In this document: one piece after another, positions 46,674 through 55,537 of the stretch
Layout of the letters: each line of letters starts with the position of its first letter
Position numbering within the stretch: position 1 is the stretch's first letter
DNA from: Candidatus Anammoxibacter sp.
Lineage (GTDB): Bacteria > Planctomycetota > Brocadiia > Brocadiales > Anammoxibacteraceae
Direction: 5' to 3'
Assembly: GCA_021777055.1 (NCBI GenBank)
Contig: JAIQZO010000024.1
Span: forward strand, 1-64,000
Length of the DNA stretch: 64,000 bases
Notes under the pieces: generated by a model
Databases searched by the model: none
Told to the model about the DNA's origin: nothing
The model's input: only the letters and a program-made list of their open reading frames with translations
Translations under genes and position numbers: made by a program

Positions 46674-48149
46674 CTACGCCTTTGCCACAGCACGCTTTTG
46701 ACCCATAGATTCCAATAAATTAACAGCAAGTAAAGGATTGCTTGCAAAATGAACGTGCGCGTATGACGCAAGGACATTGTCTTTAACAAGTCCGTCAACT
46801 TTTGCTTTGCCTTTCAACCCCTTGCTTACACGGTAAGCAAATAATAAATCTTTGTTATCAGCGATATCTATTATCTTTGACCAATGGAACTCATGAGCAA
46901 AAAATTTATCCCCTTTTCGACATAAAATATTATCCACGCATCCATCTATATTAATATACCCTAATCCTTGCCTTCTACTCTCCATCATAGAAACAGCAGG
47001 AAAAACACCACACATTATATATGATATCCCCTTGCAGTCAATTAACTTATCAAGCAAATACATCAGCCCTCCGCACTCGGCATATATCGCCACACCTCTG
47101 TCTGCAGCACCTTTGATACTAGAACGCATCTCTTCATTTGATTCCAGCTCCGCCCCGAAGAGTTCGGGAAAACCTCCTCCTATGTATATCCCATCAATAT
47201 CATCAGGAAGTTTCCTATCATAAAGTGGACTAAAAAACAACAACTCCGCACCCTTTGACTCAAGAATATCCAGATTATCCTGGTAATAAAAATGAAACGC
47301 CTTGTCCATTGCCACTGCAACCTTTACACGTTCAACTTCCAGACCGGTCCCCACATCACATCGACTATTATTCTTCCAATCCCGAACATCAGAGTGGGAG
47401 AGCGTAAAAAGACGCGGCTCAAATCCAGGAAACTCACCAACCTCTGAGGCAATTTCAATCACCTTATTCATATCCAGGGTAAGCTCCATCTGGGCCCCAA
47501 TTCTTTCATACAGATCATTATTCTCACCATCTCTCTCAGCCGAAGGCACAAGCCCAAGATGCCTTTCCGGTATCGCAATGTTATTATCACGTCTTAAATA
47601 TCCAATAACCGGAACCTTTGTTACTCTCTCAACCGAAGACTTTATGGCATCAAACTGTTTCTCACTACCCACACGGTTAAGTATGATACCTTTAACACAA
47701 GTCTCCCTGTCATAGTTCACAAAACCAAGGGCCACGGCACCAGCACTCTGTGCCATACCTTTTACATCTATCACAAGTATAACAGGCGTCTTCAATATAT
47801 TTGCCAGGTAAGCAGAACTACCCTTAGGTTCATCACTAAGGCTGCCATCATATAGCCCCATCACACCTTCAATAACTGATATATCGGCCTTAATCGCAGA
47901 GCGATAAAATAATTCTCTGCACCCGTTCTCATCTATCATCCATGTGTCAAGATTACGGGATTTGTTACCGGTTACCTTATTATGATGACTTACGTCGATA
48001 TAGTCCGGCCCCGACTTAAACCCCTGCACAGAGTAACCCATTTTTCCCAGAAGAGACATTATTCCCAAAGTAACCGTAGTCTTACCCGCACCACTATGAG
48101 TACCGGAAATCAAAACCCTTTTTAAGTATTTTTTCTTGTCAGTGACCAA
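46674..48149 (-). CDS. cbiA: Cobyrinate a,c-diamide synthase
   Basis: A 491-residue amidase that adds amide groups to the a and c side chains of cobyrinate, using glutamine and ATP. The P-loop is GTHSGAGKTTVTLG, and the magnesium-binding region GVMGLYDG is intact. The C-terminal glutamine amidotransferase domain has IYIGGGFPELFGAEL and the nucleophile in YAECGGLMYLL. The start is TTG at 48149, the first start after an in-frame TAG, with a weak AGG upstream. With CbiX-CbiC it shows that the host makes cobalamin by the anaerobic route. Confidence 0.94.
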   Translation of the reverse strand: MVTDKKKYLKRVLISGTHSGAGKTTVTLGIMSLLGKMGYSVQGFKSGPDYIDVSHHNKVTGNKSRNLDTWMIDENGCRELFYRSAIKADISVIEGVMGLYDGSLSDEPKGSSAYLANILKTPVILVIDVKGMAQSAGAVALGFVNYDRETCVKGIILNRVGSEKQFDAIKSSVERVTKVPVIGYLRRDNNIAIPERHLGLVPSAERDGENNDLYERIGAQMELTLDMNKVIEIASEVGEFPGFEPRLFTLSHSDVRDWKNNSRCDVGTGLEVERVKVAVAMDKAFHFYYQDNLDILESKGAELLFFSPLYDRKLPDDIDGIYIGGGFPELFGAELESNEEMRSSIKGAADRGVAIYAECGGLMYLLDKLIDCKGISYIMCGVFPAVSMMESRRQGLGYINIDGCVDNILCRKGDKFFAHEFHWSKIIDIADNKDLLFAYRVSKGLKGKAKVDGLVKDNVLASYAHVHFASNPLLAVNLLESMGQKRAVAKA

Positions 48150-48385
48150 TTTAGAAACCTAAAAAAAACGGTAATATGTTCAACAAAAATTAACAATACT
48201 ACCATCGGAAACATAGCTATATATCTGCAACCTATGAAGATTTAACGCCCTTAAATTGTAACATACTGGTACAGGAAGAGTACCATAAAATTTACCATAT
48301 ACTCATAACGCATTTTCCAGATAATCAGGCCCAAATAATTAGCCGTAGAACGCACATTATACTCTGAGTATACATAATGCGGCCG
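48150..48385. other. Intergenic region upstream of cbiA
   Basis: About 235 bases before the repeat copy. It contains an odd palindrome TATACTC-t-GAGTATA at about 48363-48377. No cobalamin riboswitch core was recognised, although the gene is a B12 gene. A 72-codon minus-strand frame here was rejected. Confidence 0.35.
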
Positions 48386-48653
48386 AAGCCACAACCAAAA
48401 AAAGCTAGGCCAGATACTGGATTCTAGATACTGGATACTGGTAAATAGTTTCATTTCTGGTCTCTTCAAAATACCAAATGAAAAAGTGACGAATTTAATT
48501 TAAGACATGACAATTTAAGGCATTAGAATAAATTATCAAGCATCTAGTATCGAGTAACCAGTAACCAGTAACTATACAGTTGCAAATAACTTAACAGTGA
48601 ACGGCAAAAATTTCTTTCAAAAAAACAAGTTTTTACAGGGTAATACTATAAAG
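48386..48653. repeat. Dispersed repeat family A, copy 3
   Basis: A more diverged copy of the elements at 193-453 and 37650-37911. It keeps GATACTGGATACTGG, AATAAATTATCAAGCATCTA, CAAATAACTTAACAGTGAAC and the tail with AAACAAGTTTTTACAGGGTA ending in ATACTAT. The tail ends about 15 bases from the stop codon of the minus-strand BsuPI-domain gene, as with copy 1. Confidence 0.7.
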
Positions 48654-48668
48654 CTTATCAACACATCC

Positions 48669-49676
48669 CTACAACGCAATAACAATAGAGACAGGAATAG
48701 TAACCCCTATCCTTTCACCACCCGGTTTATGGTCGGAAGCCTCATTCGGAGCACTTGTCATCTCAATCCTTATGGTGTAATTTTGCCCCGGCACAATACT
48801 CCCATCATCACTGCTCAATTGAACATCACCACCAAAACTCCACGTCTGCCCATTGTTAAGCTCCCGGGTCTCAATAGCCTCAGTAAAGGCCATACCCCTG
48901 GACCACCTGGAAACAACAACCCCTTCGTCATTTATCAAACTGATCTCAAATTGCTGCCCCGAATTAAATATGTATGTCAGGGCGTTACCCGTATTATTCT
49001 TTATTGTCATAAACACGCGCACCGTTGGTACCGGCCTGTCAGGTGGAACAATAGGTTCCATATCTATCACAATCGAAGGATTAGGAAACGATGCATTAAC
49101 AATCAAACCCTGCGGCAACTCCACATCCCCTATTTCAGTACTGATCATCTCACTTGTTACCACACCCGTAATATTTGAAGAGTCCCACCTTACCGGCCCA
49201 ACCCCAGGCACAAACCAGGCAGATAGCACTCCTCCGTCAGCACAGCTTGTCTCAAAACCCAAAAGCACGGCATCCTCAAACTTACCTGCAGGGATCTCAA
49301 CCTCAACATTTTTATCCATTATCACAACATTCCCACTGTTGCATGGCTGAATATCAACAACATTTTCCGTTCCCACAGGTTCATCAAAATCAACAAATAG
49401 CTGTTTTCCTTTTCCATCACCAGTCCGAAAATAGACCTTTTCATCATCAATAGACGTCATTATCCATAACGACCCAAACCCTGCAAAATTTGAAAACCTA
49501 ACCCACTCCCCTATCTGCCCATCAACCTGCACCACAGAAGAGTTGTTAAACGAATCAATAAATGTCGCATTATCACCCTTTTGCCAGGGCACAAACTCTC
49601 CAGCATCCAACCTGTTCCCAAATAATACAGCAAGCATACAAAACATTACCATAAATAAAAGTCGTGCTCTTAACAT
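48669..49676 (-). CDS. Exported protein with a BsuPI-type domain
   Basis: A 335-residue secreted protein. A signal peptide (MLRARLLFMVMFCMLAVLFG) precedes a beta-rich N-terminal part with GNRLDAGEFVPWQKGD. The C-terminal part (about 205-335) matches the BsuPI fold of intracellular proteinase inhibitors: VFMTIKNNTGNALTYIFNSG, QQFEISLINDEG, and VVSRWSRGMAFTEAIETREL. The frame opens at a TTG (49691), but GGAGG lies 5 bases before the ATG at 49676. Inhibition of a protease is only a family-based guess; many such domains are adhesion or assembly modules. It opens the accessory secretory region. Confidence 0.75.
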   Translation of the reverse strand: MLRARLLFMVMFCMLAVLFGNRLDAGEFVPWQKGDNATFIDSFNNSSVVQVDGQIGEWVRFSNFAGFGSLWIMTSIDDEKVYFRTGDGKGKQLFVDFDEPVGTENVVDIQPCNSGNVVIMDKNVEVEIPAGKFEDAVLLGFETSCADGGVLSAWFVPGVGPVRWDSSNITGVVTSEMISTEIGDVELPQGLIVNASFPNPSIVIDMEPIVPPDRPVPTVRVFMTIKNNTGNALTYIFNSGQQFEISLINDEGVVVSRWSRGMAFTEAIETRELNNGQTWSFGGDVQLSSDDGSIVPGQNYTIRIEMTSAPNEASDHKPGGERIGVTIPVSIVIAL

Positions 49677-49691
49677 TATTGCCTCCTTCAA

Positions 49692-50109
49692 AACATAGAA
49701 TATTTTCTTAATAAATTCAGTTATCCAAGAAATAAAAGAAGAACATCATTATAACAATTTGTAACATATCATAGATATAGATAGATTATGAGAATTGAAT
49801 CTAATCGAATACGGAATTGTATGGGCATTATTGTAGATTCCGTAATTGAAAATTGAACAAAGGTGGGCGCGAGATGAGGGCGAAAAATATCAATTTATTT
49901 TTAATCTACCCATAAGGATTAGCATGCAATAAATTATAAACTTAACCACTAGATTTACGTTAGGTTTGACAAAACTGATTGAACCAGGCCAAAATAACAA
50001 ACTTAACCGAGCAGAGAACTTAGCGATTGAGGTCTGATTGAAGATTATACAACGATGTACGTTACATGCAGAATGCGACATAAATACTTTAGGTTCTTGC
50101 TGATATTAT
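49692..50109. other. Intergenic region without recognised content
   Basis: About 420 AT-rich bases between the BsuPI gene start and the truncated paralogue. I see no repeat copy, hairpin or convincing frame. It should contain the BsuPI gene promoter, probably near 49700-49760. Confidence 0.35.
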
Positions 50110-50560
50110 CTATTTAATTGCCAGGTTAAATTCCGGATCCGCCAAAAGATCTACAAGGAATGTGAAACTGTTGATACTTTGATGCCCAATGACAAAATCT
50201 ATAGTTATCGATTCACTCTCATGCAATATATCACCATCTAAATCAAGTGTTAACCTTGCACCGGCACCACTAGCACCACCATCACTATTAAGTAATACGT
50301 TTCCTCCAGACAATTCCCTAACTAGAAAAAACGGAAATCTGTAACTAATCTCACCAACATTTCAAAATGACGTCGTTACTGTACGAGTACCATTCGACCC
50401 CATTGGTACCGGCGTGGGATCAAAAATTCTCTTTGTAGAATTGTTAATGAATCTATCATTAACTACTTTGCGAAGTTCAATGGCACCAATATCATACTTT
50501 TTAAATAAATCAGAATCACCACCATCCCTAGGCCAACGTGCACCACGCTAATCATTGTTT
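50110..50560 (-). pseudogene. Truncated paralogue of the beta-helix secretory proteins
   Basis: Reading the minus strand from about 50560 gives a frame with GDSDLFKKYDIGAIELRK and FDPTPVPMGSNGTRTVTT, then an in-frame TGA, then an open stretch with LVRELSGGNVLLNSDG and SFTFLVDLLADPEFNLA. This aligns with the last 140 residues of the gene at 50701-52596 (DIGAVEFF, STPVPGGPSGTFTI, LSGGNFLLNADG, VFTFVVDILG). The first 500 residues and any start are missing. It is a degenerate 3' remnant of the same family. Confidence 0.75.
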
Positions 50561-50563
50561 CTT

Positions 50564-50631
50564 ACACAAAGGCACGAAGACACAAAGATATTATCTCTTT
50601 CATTAATCTTTATGTCTTCGTGCCTTTGTGT
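50564..50631. repeat. 25-base near-perfect palindrome
   Basis: The arm at 50564-50588 (starting ACACAAAGGCACGAAGACAC) and its partner at 50607-50631 differ at one position out of 25 and enclose an 18-base loop. It lies between the truncated paralogue and the intact beta-helix gene. The arm sequence looks like a dispersed MITE or REP-type hairpin. There is no T-run after either arm. Confidence 0.7.
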
Positions 50632-50700
50632 GCGTTATTATTCAGAACCTTATGTTTTTTCAAAAGAATAAACTTTTATATCAATCCTATCATGACAATA

Positions 50701-52596
50701 TTATGATTTCGGCACACCTAAAATATCCACAACAAATGTAAACACTTCTTTACCTTGCATACCAATAACAAAGTCCACAGTCATTGACGCACCTGGAACC
50801 AGGATGTCATCCATAATCTTAGGCGTTAACGTGGCTCCAGTGCCATCTGCATTGCCGTCAGCGTTAAGAAGAAAATTGCCTCCAGACAATTCATTTACAA
50901 CAAAGAATGGTGATTTGATTGAACTCTCACTAATATTGTTAAATGTTGGAGTTATTGTAAATGTCCCTGATGGACCGCCAGGAACTGGCGTAGAGTCAAA
51001 TAAAGTAACTGGTACCTTATTTTGTATGAAAAATTTATTCACATTGGGAAAAAATTCCACAGCTCCAATATCACAAACAGGATTGCGATCAATATCGCCA
51101 TCTACAGGTCTGACAAACCCACGCTGATCCATCAGAAGTGGATTTCCATCCAAATCGCGACATTGCGGATCACCTGTATCAATCGCAGGACTCCCTTCAA
51201 GCAGTGCATGGGTCATTGTGGTTCCACCGTTATTTTTAAGGGCTCCTATCATAGGATCCAATCCTCTTATTTCGCCTGTTAAATCCCCCTTAATAGTACA
51301 TCCCGCAGTATCACCAATGAGATTGTAGCCTTCTGATCTTATATTACCAAAACAGTCTGAACCGCTACCGCCATTAACAGAGTTACCTGATAGAATCGTA
51401 TTGCCCATGTTTAGCTTACCAGAGATATTCCATAGTCCACCACCATCGCCATCACCGGTAGAATTGTCAGTTATCGTACTATTCTTAATCAATAACTCTC
51501 CCTCATTATAAATACCGCCTCCATTCTTATATTTGGTTTTATCTCCATGTATGATTTCGGCCTGAATTTTTCCGGTACGGTTTCCGCTTACAGTGGTATT
51601 GTTTATCGTTAGCAGTGTTCCGAAGCTATTGTAAATTCCTCCGCCAAGACCACTAAGATAAAAGGTAAAAAATGAGTGAGGATCACTCAGTAAATTTCCG
51701 GTACGGTTTCGCAGTATGGAACAATTATTAATAGTCACCCTATTCGTGTTCGCAATACCACCGCCATGTCCAGTAGCCATACCGTTCCCGGTTACATTAT
51801 CCCCTATAGTACAATGGTTAACCGTTAGAACACCTGAGTTAAAGATACCACCGCCATACCCGCTGAGTTGATTAAGTTCGTCCACATCCCTTGTCGCGTT
51901 ATTGTTAACAGAGCAATAGTTTAGCGTAAGAGTACCTACATTATATATACCGCCTCCATTGCCGCTTACGAAATCGTCACTACCAAGCCAGAGACCTGTC
52001 ACATTACGCGTAATAAAGCTATGATTAATTGTAAGTTCACCAAAATTTGCCAAAGCGCCACCATGAGTGCTTATGCTAACATCACCTGTACTTACGTCTC
52101 CAGTTCCGTTATCAGTTAAAGTTGTTCTATTGATTAGAAGCTCTCCTAGGTTTAATATAGCCCCTCCACCCGGGAAAAAGTCCAAAATATGGGTTCGACC
52201 GGTGTTAGAAACTCCCACCCCCGAAGGACTCTTACCATACCGAACTGTCACATCTGAAATAGAGACTTTTACACCTTCAGTTATAAGAAATACGCGGTTT
52301 AAAGCATCTTGCAACCTTTCTGCCGCTTGTATAATAGTATTTCCAGATACATCTCCATTGATAGCGATCTCTTTTTCAACGACAATTCCTGCTTCAGTAT
52401 AAACTCCACCTGCAATCTCTATCACATCACCCTCACCAGCTTGATTTATTGCATGTTTAATGCTTGCGCAAGGCTTGTCTATATCAACACAGGTATTGCT
52501 GTCATCAATTCCATCTATCGCAACATAACGCATATTAGCAGCAACGGCTGAAGTTGCCCATAAGAGCGTCATTAATATTATCAATATCCTAGTCAT
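50701..52596 (-). CDS. Secreted beta-helix protein, choice-of-anchor Q type (paralogue 1)
   Basis: A 631-residue exported protein. A signal peptide (about 1-20) is followed by YVAIDGIDDSNTCVDIDKPC and a right-handed parallel beta-helix of about 380 residues, with repeated coils such as GGGIYNVGTLTLNYC and GGGIFNSGVLTVNHC. DQRGFVRPVDGDIDRNPVCD, followed by IGAVEF near residue 500, marks a choice-of-anchor Q domain. The last 110 residues (GTFTITPTFNNIS to FTFVVDILGVPKS) form a domain also found at 50110, 57462 and 58788. AAGGAAAG precedes the ATG. It is probably a surface or outer-membrane-attached protein; the ligand is unknown. Confidence 0.88.
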   Translation of the reverse strand: MTRILIILMTLLWATSAVAANMRYVAIDGIDDSNTCVDIDKPCASIKHAINQAGEGDVIEIAGGVYTEAGIVVEKEIAINGDVSGNTIIQAAERLQDALNRVFLITEGVKVSISDVTVRYGKSPSGVGVSNTGRTHILDFFPGGGAILNLGELLINRTTLTDNGTGDVSTGDVSISTHGGALANFGELTINHSFITRNVTGLWLGSDDFVSGNGGGIYNVGTLTLNYCSVNNNATRDVDELNQLSGYGGGIFNSGVLTVNHCTIGDNVTGNGMATGHGGGIANTNRVTINNCSILRNRTGNLLSDPHSFFTFYLSGLGGGIYNSFGTLLTINNTTVSGNRTGKIQAEIIHGDKTKYKNGGGIYNEGELLIKNSTITDNSTGDGDGGGLWNISGKLNMGNTILSGNSVNGGSGSDCFGNIRSEGYNLIGDTAGCTIKGDLTGEIRGLDPMIGALKNNGGTTMTHALLEGSPAIDTGDPQCRDLDGNPLLMDQRGFVRPVDGDIDRNPVCDIGAVEFFPNVNKFFIQNKVPVTLFDSTPVPGGPSGTFTITPTFNNISESSIKSPFFVVNELSGGNFLLNADGNADGTGATLTPKIMDDILVPGASMTVDFVIGMQGKEVFTFVVDILGVPKS

Positions 52597-52627
52597 TTTG
52601 CACTTTCCTTCTGAATTGTATCACACT

Positions 52628-52649
52628 GGAGCAGTCGCAAGACTGCTCC
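52628..52649. repeat. Perfect 9-base hairpin with a GNRA-type loop
   Basis: GGAGCAGTC-GCAA-GACTGCTCC forms a very stable stem between the start of one secretory gene and the stop of the next. It is not followed by T residues on either strand, so it is not a standard terminator, but it may end or stabilise the phosphatase-like transcript, which ends at 52687. Confidence 0.55.
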
Positions 52650-52686
52650 GGCCATGACACACGTCTTCTGGAGAATAAAAACTTCA

Positions 52687-55371
52687 TCAATCTAACGCCT
52701 TGAGCATTACAGCATTTACATACTGCTTCGATGGAAATTCCGAACCACCATCTGATATTGTTATTGTAATAACCCCGTCACCACCAGGATCTATATCTGT
52801 AAACCGTGCAACATATCCTTCTTCTCTATTAAACCCATTCACTATTATGGTCTCAGGATCATCAGCATTAGAATAAGTCGCCTTGAATGTACTCTTGTTT
52901 TTAAAATTATTATTACTGTTACCAGCACCATCAATTCTAATCTTACTTACTCTATTAGTATAGCCTGAAACATTCCTGTTACCAAAAACAACTACCTCAT
53001 AACGAAGGGATGAACCCATACCTGAAAATGTCAGCACTATAGGGTTATTGCTATATGCAATTACACCTGTGGCATTTAATTTTCCATCGAATACCCTGTA
53101 GGCATCTGTACCCGTATTTGACAACGCCCCCAAAGTGGCAGCAAAACTATTCCAGTTGCCCCCAGTTACTGTTAGAGTAACCGGGGTGTCGCTTCCACCA
53201 GGAGTATCATAATTTTTCAGTTTCCCTGAATTCCCACAAGGATGTCCAGCTCCCACATCTGTTGTATAGTAGGTTATTTTCGTATTTTCAGGACACGGAC
53301 TTTCTCCATTAGAGAGGTCATTAAAAGCAGTAAAAACCACATCAGGTTTCTCTAAAACAAAGTGATCCAACTCCTGGCCATTATTGTCAATGAAGTAAGA
53401 CTCGATCCTCTTTCCGTTTACATTAACGTCCAGGACTACCGAACCTAACCGCTTCATGGATTCTACCATTACAGGATGAAATCTTCTTGGTGGAATTGGT
53501 CCTTCACGGAAAAAAGTATTGGATATCTTACTTGCACTTCCGGCAACTGTATAAACTATACCATCTGTACCTGATTTTATATAAGCCCCATCACTGCCGG
53601 ACTCTATGCCATTGCCATGATCAATGGCCATCTTTGACTTAGCAAACGTATCTGATACGCCGTAATGGCCATGAATAAGCATAGATCGTTCATAGGAATG
53701 GCTATGCCCAGTTAGCACCATATCCACACCATACTCTTCCAGGATCTCCAATACCTTCTCCCTCATGTTGCGAGATTGCGTCTCACTGATATTATCAGTG
53801 TTATGTGATCCCCAACTATATGGAGGATGGTGCCAAGTGGCAATAATCCATTTCTGTCCCTGATCGATACTGGACAAATCATCTTCTAGCCATTCCCTCA
53901 TCCCGATTGCAAAACTCGACGCCGGTGGAGTATGCGCCAGTGACTCAAGGCAGACAAAATGGATATTTCCAAAATCAAAGGAGTAATAGGCCTCTGTCCC
54001 TGAGACCGCACCTCCAGCCTGCCCTGCTCTGGGAAGGGTAAATGTGTCATAGTAAACCCCTGACTGAAGTATTGAGTTAGTAAATGTAACACTCTCAAAC
54101 GAAACTTCATGGTTGCCTATTACAGGCCATAATACACTGTTCCTGAGGATATCTTCGTACATATTCGCAAATATGGCATGTTGATACTCCTCTTCTCTCC
54201 CATTATTGTAAGCATTATCCCCCAACATAAGTACTATATCTGCATGTTCATCCCCTGGCTCGGGAGGATTATTATTACCGTTCCATTCATAATATCTATC
54301 TCTAACAACCCTTGCACTAGCACCTGCATTTGGAACTGGAGTAGGTCCTGGGCTAAGTATGGCCTCCAATCCACCTTGTCCAGAATCACCCAGCACCCAT
54401 ATCCTTGTGGCCTTGGCTGTACCCTTTACGGGGTGCGTACGAAAATAGTAGTCAGGTTCTCCACCCACAATCGTTGTACCTGGATTTGAATCGTCTAATA
54501 TCTCATAGAAATATTTTGCATCAGGATCCAATCCTGTTATGGTAATTTCATGCTCTTTTAATTTTATGTTTTTCTCTTTTACTGTAAACTCTATATATGC
54601 TTTGGTAATTGTAGCGTTAGTCGGCAAATTAATATTCCTAAATATTATACCCATTTGTTGAGATCTTGAGCGGTCTGCTTCTGTTCCTAATTCAAGGTCT
54701 GAACTCGTTAGACTAACATCCCTGTTAATAACAAACTCTTCTGCGTCATCATTACCCTGCGAAACCGCTATATTTATAGGGGGTTGCGGTACACCGCTTC
54801 CGTTATTATACTCTATATGAAGTAGAGGCTCCCCACCTCCAATGGAATTGTGCGATTTGGCGATACGTTCACCCGAACCAGTAATAATAAACGCCATGTT
54901 ACCACCCTGGACCCAACCTGTATCATCAATAATTTCTTCTATAATCTCAGAGATGTCATTACCTGCGGCATTTATTGTCCGTTGAGCAGGGCCATGGGCA
55001 CCTATGTTTGTCCATAATGGTGGACTCCAACGTAAAATACTTTTTGTTCTTTTGCGTGAAGATATATTGGCGGTATCCGTTGTAAAATTGCTTGGACTAT
55101 CCACTTTTTCACCCTGTATCATTAATGACGAACTGTTCTTTATAGTTGTTTTGGTAGTAGTCCCAGCCTTCCAGTACCTAACCCTACTAATTACATCATC
55201 ATCTGTTCTCCAGCGAATAACTACACTTTTCTCTGTACTTAACTGTAAATATGGGCCTCTCGTTATAGTAAGGGCCTCAACGGAAAGGGCTGTAATCAAA
55301 CTAAGTAGCGACATAACAATGGTAAAAACCAAAGCCTTAACTTTAAAATGCACATTATGAAATAAGATCAT
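52687..55371 (-). CDS. Secreted purple-acid-phosphatase-like metallophosphoesterase
   Basis: An 894-residue exported protein. After a signal peptide (about 1-33), residues 36-78 and 272-312 form the two halves of a fibronectin-like domain (ITRGPYLQLSTEKSVVIRW, then HEITITGLDPDAKYFYEI). Residues 79-271 lie between the halves and resemble a carbohydrate-binding-type module whose own halves are in swapped order. The phosphoesterase domain has Asp329 in GDSG, Asp385 in LGDNAY, Asn420-His421 in GNHE, His514-His515 and His556-His558 in GHSHSYER, a complete metal set. A beta-rich domain covers about 700-894. AGGAGGCGA precedes the ATG. The substrate is unknown. Confidence 0.9.
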   Translation of the reverse strand: MILFHNVHFKVKALVFTIVMSLLSLITALSVEALTITRGPYLQLSTEKSVVIRWRTDDDVISRVRYWKAGTTTKTTIKNSSSLMIQGEKVDSPSNFTTDTANISSRKRTKSILRWSPPLWTNIGAHGPAQRTINAAGNDISEIIEEIIDDTGWVQGGNMAFIITGSGERIAKSHNSIGGGEPLLHIEYNNGSGVPQPPINIAVSQGNDDAEEFVINRDVSLTSSDLELGTEADRSRSQQMGIIFRNINLPTNATITKAYIEFTVKEKNIKLKEHEITITGLDPDAKYFYEILDDSNPGTTIVGGEPDYYFRTHPVKGTAKATRIWVLGDSGQGGLEAILSPGPTPVPNAGASARVVRDRYYEWNGNNNPPEPGDEHADIVLMLGDNAYNNGREEEYQHAIFANMYEDILRNSVLWPVIGNHEVSFESVTFTNSILQSGVYYDTFTLPRAGQAGGAVSGTEAYYSFDFGNIHFVCLESLAHTPPASSFAIGMREWLEDDLSSIDQGQKWIIATWHHPPYSWGSHNTDNISETQSRNMREKVLEILEEYGVDMVLTGHSHSYERSMLIHGHYGVSDTFAKSKMAIDHGNGIESGSDGAYIKSGTDGIVYTVAGSASKISNTFFREGPIPPRRFHPVMVESMKRLGSVVLDVNVNGKRIESYFIDNNGQELDHFVLEKPDVVFTAFNDLSNGESPCPENTKITYYTTDVGAGHPCGNSGKLKNYDTPGGSDTPVTLTVTGGNWNSFAATLGALSNTGTDAYRVFDGKLNATGVIAYSNNPIVLTFSGMGSSLRYEVVVFGNRNVSGYTNRVSKIRIDGAGNSNNNFKNKSTFKATYSNADDPETIIVNGFNREEGYVARFTDIDPGGDGVITITISDGGSEFPSKQYVNAVMLKALD

Positions 55372-55537
55372 TTTATCGCCTCCTTTGAAATGTTTTATTA
55401 TTAAAAAAACGGCTTCTCTATCTTTTATCTTTGTTTTTTAATCGTAAACTTGCTTTGGCTTATAAATCCTCTCTAACAAGAGGAGAATAAGGGATCTGTT
55501 ACTGAATTTCTACAAATAGTCAGGCCAATAAATTCAT

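Noticed and set aside
48150-48668. Cobalamin riboswitch upstream of cbiA
   Set aside because: The expected B12-box-like core was not seen; the space is taken by repeat family A.
48597-49453. Two or three plus-strand frames over the BsuPI-domain gene
   Set aside because: Shadows of the real minus-strand gene, with threonine/proline-rich antisense composition.
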